Position numbers and translations under genes: made by a program
Notes under the pieces: model-generated
What the model saw: the letters and a program-made list of their open reading frames with translations, nothing else
Databases searched by the model: none
Told to the model about the DNA's origin: nothing
Shown here: one piece after another, positions 13,025-14,686 of the stretch
How the letters are laid out: each line of letters begins with the position of its first letter
Numbering within the stretch: the stretch's first letter is position 1
DNA from: Gemmatimonadales bacterium
GTDB lineage: Bacteria > Gemmatimonadota > Gemmatimonadetes > Gemmatimonadales > GWC2-71-9
Length of the DNA stretch: 14,686 nt
Direction: 5' to 3'
NCBI GenBank assembly: GCA_025929805.1
Contig: JAICPP010000059.1
Location: 1 to 14,686, forward strand

Positions 13025-14422
13025 CTACCGATCCGCCCGGCGGCGGAACGCCTCTCGCGCGGCACCCAGGGCCAGCCAGGCGCAGAGTGCCGCCAGGACA
13101 TACGCCGAGATCTTGGGAAGCGCCACCAGCAGGAGGCCGAGAGCCACGAAGATCCCGCTGATGGGGATGAACACGGACCGCCGCGCATGGCTCGCGACTG
13201 CTCGAAGTACCAGGCCGGCGCGGCGGCGTGCTTCCCGCCGGGTTCTCCGGTATGCGGCTGGCGCCTCCGGGTGCTGACGAGTAAGCACCACGGGTAGGGA
13301 TTTACTGATCCGGCGAGGCCCGCGCAGCGGCCGGCTCGCCACCTCACGGCTCCGCGCTATGTCCAGACGAAACTGGTCTTCCATTCCCTGGGCCAGCTCG
13401 GGATCTTCGATCAACACATCGAGCTCGTAATTTCCCAGGAGACTCGAAGGGTTCAGATTGCTCGATCCGATTCGCACCCACCGGTGATCGCATACGATAG
13501 TCTTGGCGTGGAGCATGGGGCCGTCCCACTCGTAGATCCGCACCCCGCTGCGGAGCAGGTCACGGTACCCGATCCGGGAGAGGTTTCGGACCAGAGGGAC
13601 ATCGCTGGAGCCGGGTACCAGCAGGCGAACATCGACCCCATCTCGGGCGCAGTCCCGCAGGGCTTGAAAGAGCCGGGGCGGCACCAGCATGTAAGCATCC
13701 GTAATCCAGAGCCGCTCCACACTCCCCGCCGCGAGCAGCTCGATGACACGATAGGCGCGTTCCCTGCCGGGCTCACCCGGGATAATACGTACCTCTGCGT
13801 TGCCGACAGAGGCTACTACGCCGGCTGTCTGTTCGGGGGGCACTGGACGCCCGGTCAGCCCCCAGAGACGCGCGAAGGTCTGGTCCAGGACGGCGGCGCC
13901 CGGCCCACGGATGTCCACCGCCGTGTCGCGCCAGGGCTGCGCACCCGTCTGACCCTCACCCGTCCACTCGCACCCGATGCAGAGTCCCCCCAGGATGGCG
14001 CGGGTGCCGTCCGCCACGACCAGCTTCCGGTGATTGCGGGAGATGTTGGTCACGACATCCACCAGCTGTGGCGGATGAAATGAGCGTACCTCTACGCCGG
14101 CCTCACGCAAGTAGCGCCAGTAGCCGCGCGAGGTTCCCAGGGAGCCGAACCAGTCATACACGACCCGAACGTGAACTCCCTCGCGGGCCCGCCGGGCCAG
14201 AAATTCGGCGAATCGCCAGCCGGCCGCGTCGCTTCGGATGATGTAGTTCTCGAAGTGAACCCAGTGCTCTGCCTGATCGATGGCCTCCAGCATGGCACGG
14301 TAGGTGTCCGGCCCATCGATCAACAGGTCCACCCGATTGCCCGGAACCGGACGCCCACCCGCGGCCCGGTTGATGGCACACGCGACCGACTGCTCCGCCG
14401 GAATTGAGCGGGTAGCGGTCAC
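13025..14422 (-). CDS. cardiolipin-synthase-like phospholipase D family enzyme
   Basis: Encodes 465 aa from a GTG at 14422 that overlaps the previous stop as GTGA. Two HKD motifs are intact: H131-K133-D138 (NHRKLVVAD, followed by GG) and H305-K307-D312 (LHAKTIVCD, followed by GSSN). The order, spacing and flanking ENYIIRSDAAG and YVYDWFGS-like segments match bacterial cardiolipin synthases, which join phosphatidylglycerol to another phospholipid. Two hydrophobic segments are at the C-terminus (about 417-435 and 437-455), after a basic Arg-rich linker, whereas ClsA carries its pair at the N-terminus. The membrane anchor is thus inverted in order. It could instead be a PLD-type hydrolase. The genes on both sides share its strand. 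Confidence 0.88.
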   Translation of the reverse strand: MTATRSIPAEQSVACAINRAAGGRPVPGNRVDLLIDGPDTYRAMLEAIDQAEHWVHFENYIIRSDAAGWRFAEFLARRAREGVHVRVVYDWFGSLGTSRGYWRYLREAGVEVRSFHPPQLVDVVTNISRNHRKLVVADGTRAILGGLCIGCEWTGEGQTGAQPWRDTAVDIRGPGAAVLDQTFARLWGLTGRPVPPEQTAGVVASVGNAEVRIIPGEPGRERAYRVIELLAAGSVERLWITDAYMLVPPRLFQALRDCARDGVDVRLLVPGSSDVPLVRNLSRIGYRDLLRSGVRIYEWDGPMLHAKTIVCDHRWVRIGSSNLNPSSLLGNYELDVLIEDPELAQGMEDQFRLDIARSREVASRPLRGPRRISKSLPVVLTRQHPEAPAAYRRTRREARRRAGLVLRAVASHARRSVFIPISGIFVALGLLLVALPKISAYVLAALCAWLALGAAREAFRRRADR

Positions 14423-14686
14423 GTCGCTCCAAGTCCCAGCGTCTTCTCGTGGGGTCGAAGCGCGTTGAGGACGAACGCGATATGATCGTCCAGCGGGACG
14501 CCGAGCTCCTCGGCCCCGTGGATAACGTCATCGCGACTGACGCCCCGGGCAAAGGCCTTGTCCTTCAGCTTTTTCTTGACGCTGGAAACCTCCAGATCCT
14601 GAAGGCTGCGCGAGGGGCGGACCAGGGCGCAGGCCACCAGAAAGCCGGCGAGCTCATCCACGGCGAAGAGTGCACGGGCCATAGGC
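14419..14686 (-). CDS. C-terminal part of an HD-domain hydrolase (partial, 5' end outside window)
   Basis: Open to the window edge; the ATG at 14682 is probably an internal Met because the conserved region is already under way. The visible 88 residues (MARALFAVDELAGFLVACAL, then VRPSRSLQDLEVSSVKKKLKDKAFA, then the helical tail) match the C-terminal part of HDIG-type phosphohydrolases of the metal-dependent HD superfamily: the VDEL..F segment and the VKKKLKDK stretch are characteristic. The HD metal site would be upstream. The last bases overlap the PLD gene start as GTGA. What it hydrolyses is unknown. Confidence 0.82.
   Translation of the reverse strand, partial: PMARALFAVDELAGFLVACALVRPSRSLQDLEVSSVKKKLKDKAFARGVSRDDVIHGAEELGVPLDDHIAFVLNALRPHEKTLGLGAT

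Noticed and set aside
13484..14083. 199-codon open frame on the + strand
   Set aside because: Antisense to the PLD-type enzyme with its two intact HKD motifs; no family features of its own.
14419..14682. Complete 87-aa gene starting at 14682
   Set aside because: The conserved HD-hydrolase C-terminal region is already under way at the window edge, so this is a partial gene, not a small complete one.

Overview
The window looks like a chromosomal segment of a GC-rich, Gram-negative-type (diderm) bacterium. Evidence for an outer membrane is a TolC-family channel, a MacA-type adaptor and a predicted beta-barrel protein ending in Phe. The gene mix and style (fused aromatic enzyme, CPXCG protein, PDZ protein, FabH beside a membrane PHP protein) would fit Gemmatimonadota or a related phylum, but that is inference; no rRNA or marker gene settles it. 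I see no phage, transposase, CRISPR, tRNA or rRNA.

Layout. 1-1371 (+): tail of an unknown gene, a secreted double-PDZ protein, and a GlsB/YeaQ-type small membrane protein. 1401-1467: a long hairpin between convergent genes. 1476-3191 (-): a three-part enzyme, prephenate dehydratase + ACT + DAHP synthase. Its 5' leader (3192-3352) holds what I consider the most interesting element here: a 27-codon leader ORF with a Tyr-Trp-Phe-Phe-Phe run, followed by a terminator hairpin with seven U just before the enzyme start. This is the classical layout of ribosome-mediated attenuation. 3410-4381 (+): an outer-membrane barrel, probably DUF3187. 4387-4996 (-): a four-cysteine relative of the Fe(2+)-trafficking protein YggX and a small membrane protein, with a 16-bp direct repeat at 22-bp period between them. 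5159-5590 (+): an unrecognised 143-aa protein with its own good terminator.

5665-7983 (-): a membrane-anchored PHP-domain phosphoesterase whose stop codon directly abuts the start of a FabH-type ketoacyl-ACP synthase. A small CPXCG cysteine-rich protein (8048-8299, +) is divergent from them. 8290-14686 (-): a run of tightly packed genes read leftwards: the end of an HD-type hydrolase, a cardiolipin-synthase-like PLD enzyme, a TolC-family channel, an ABC ATPase, a MacA-like adaptor and a MacB-like permease. The last four form a complete tripartite export system with the ATPase and permease on separate polypeptides. Overlaps of ATGA, GTGA and TAATG type, and a 1-nt gap, suggest coupled translation. 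A bipartite inverted repeat of REP/MITE type sits exactly at the ATPase/adaptor junction and is open in the adaptor frame.

The aromatic locus can be read as one control unit: the leader senses charged Tyr/Trp/Phe tRNAs to set transcription of an enzyme that carries both the entry step of the shikimate pathway and a Phe-branch step, while its ACT domain probably senses free Phe. The pairing scheme is my manual fold and needs computation.
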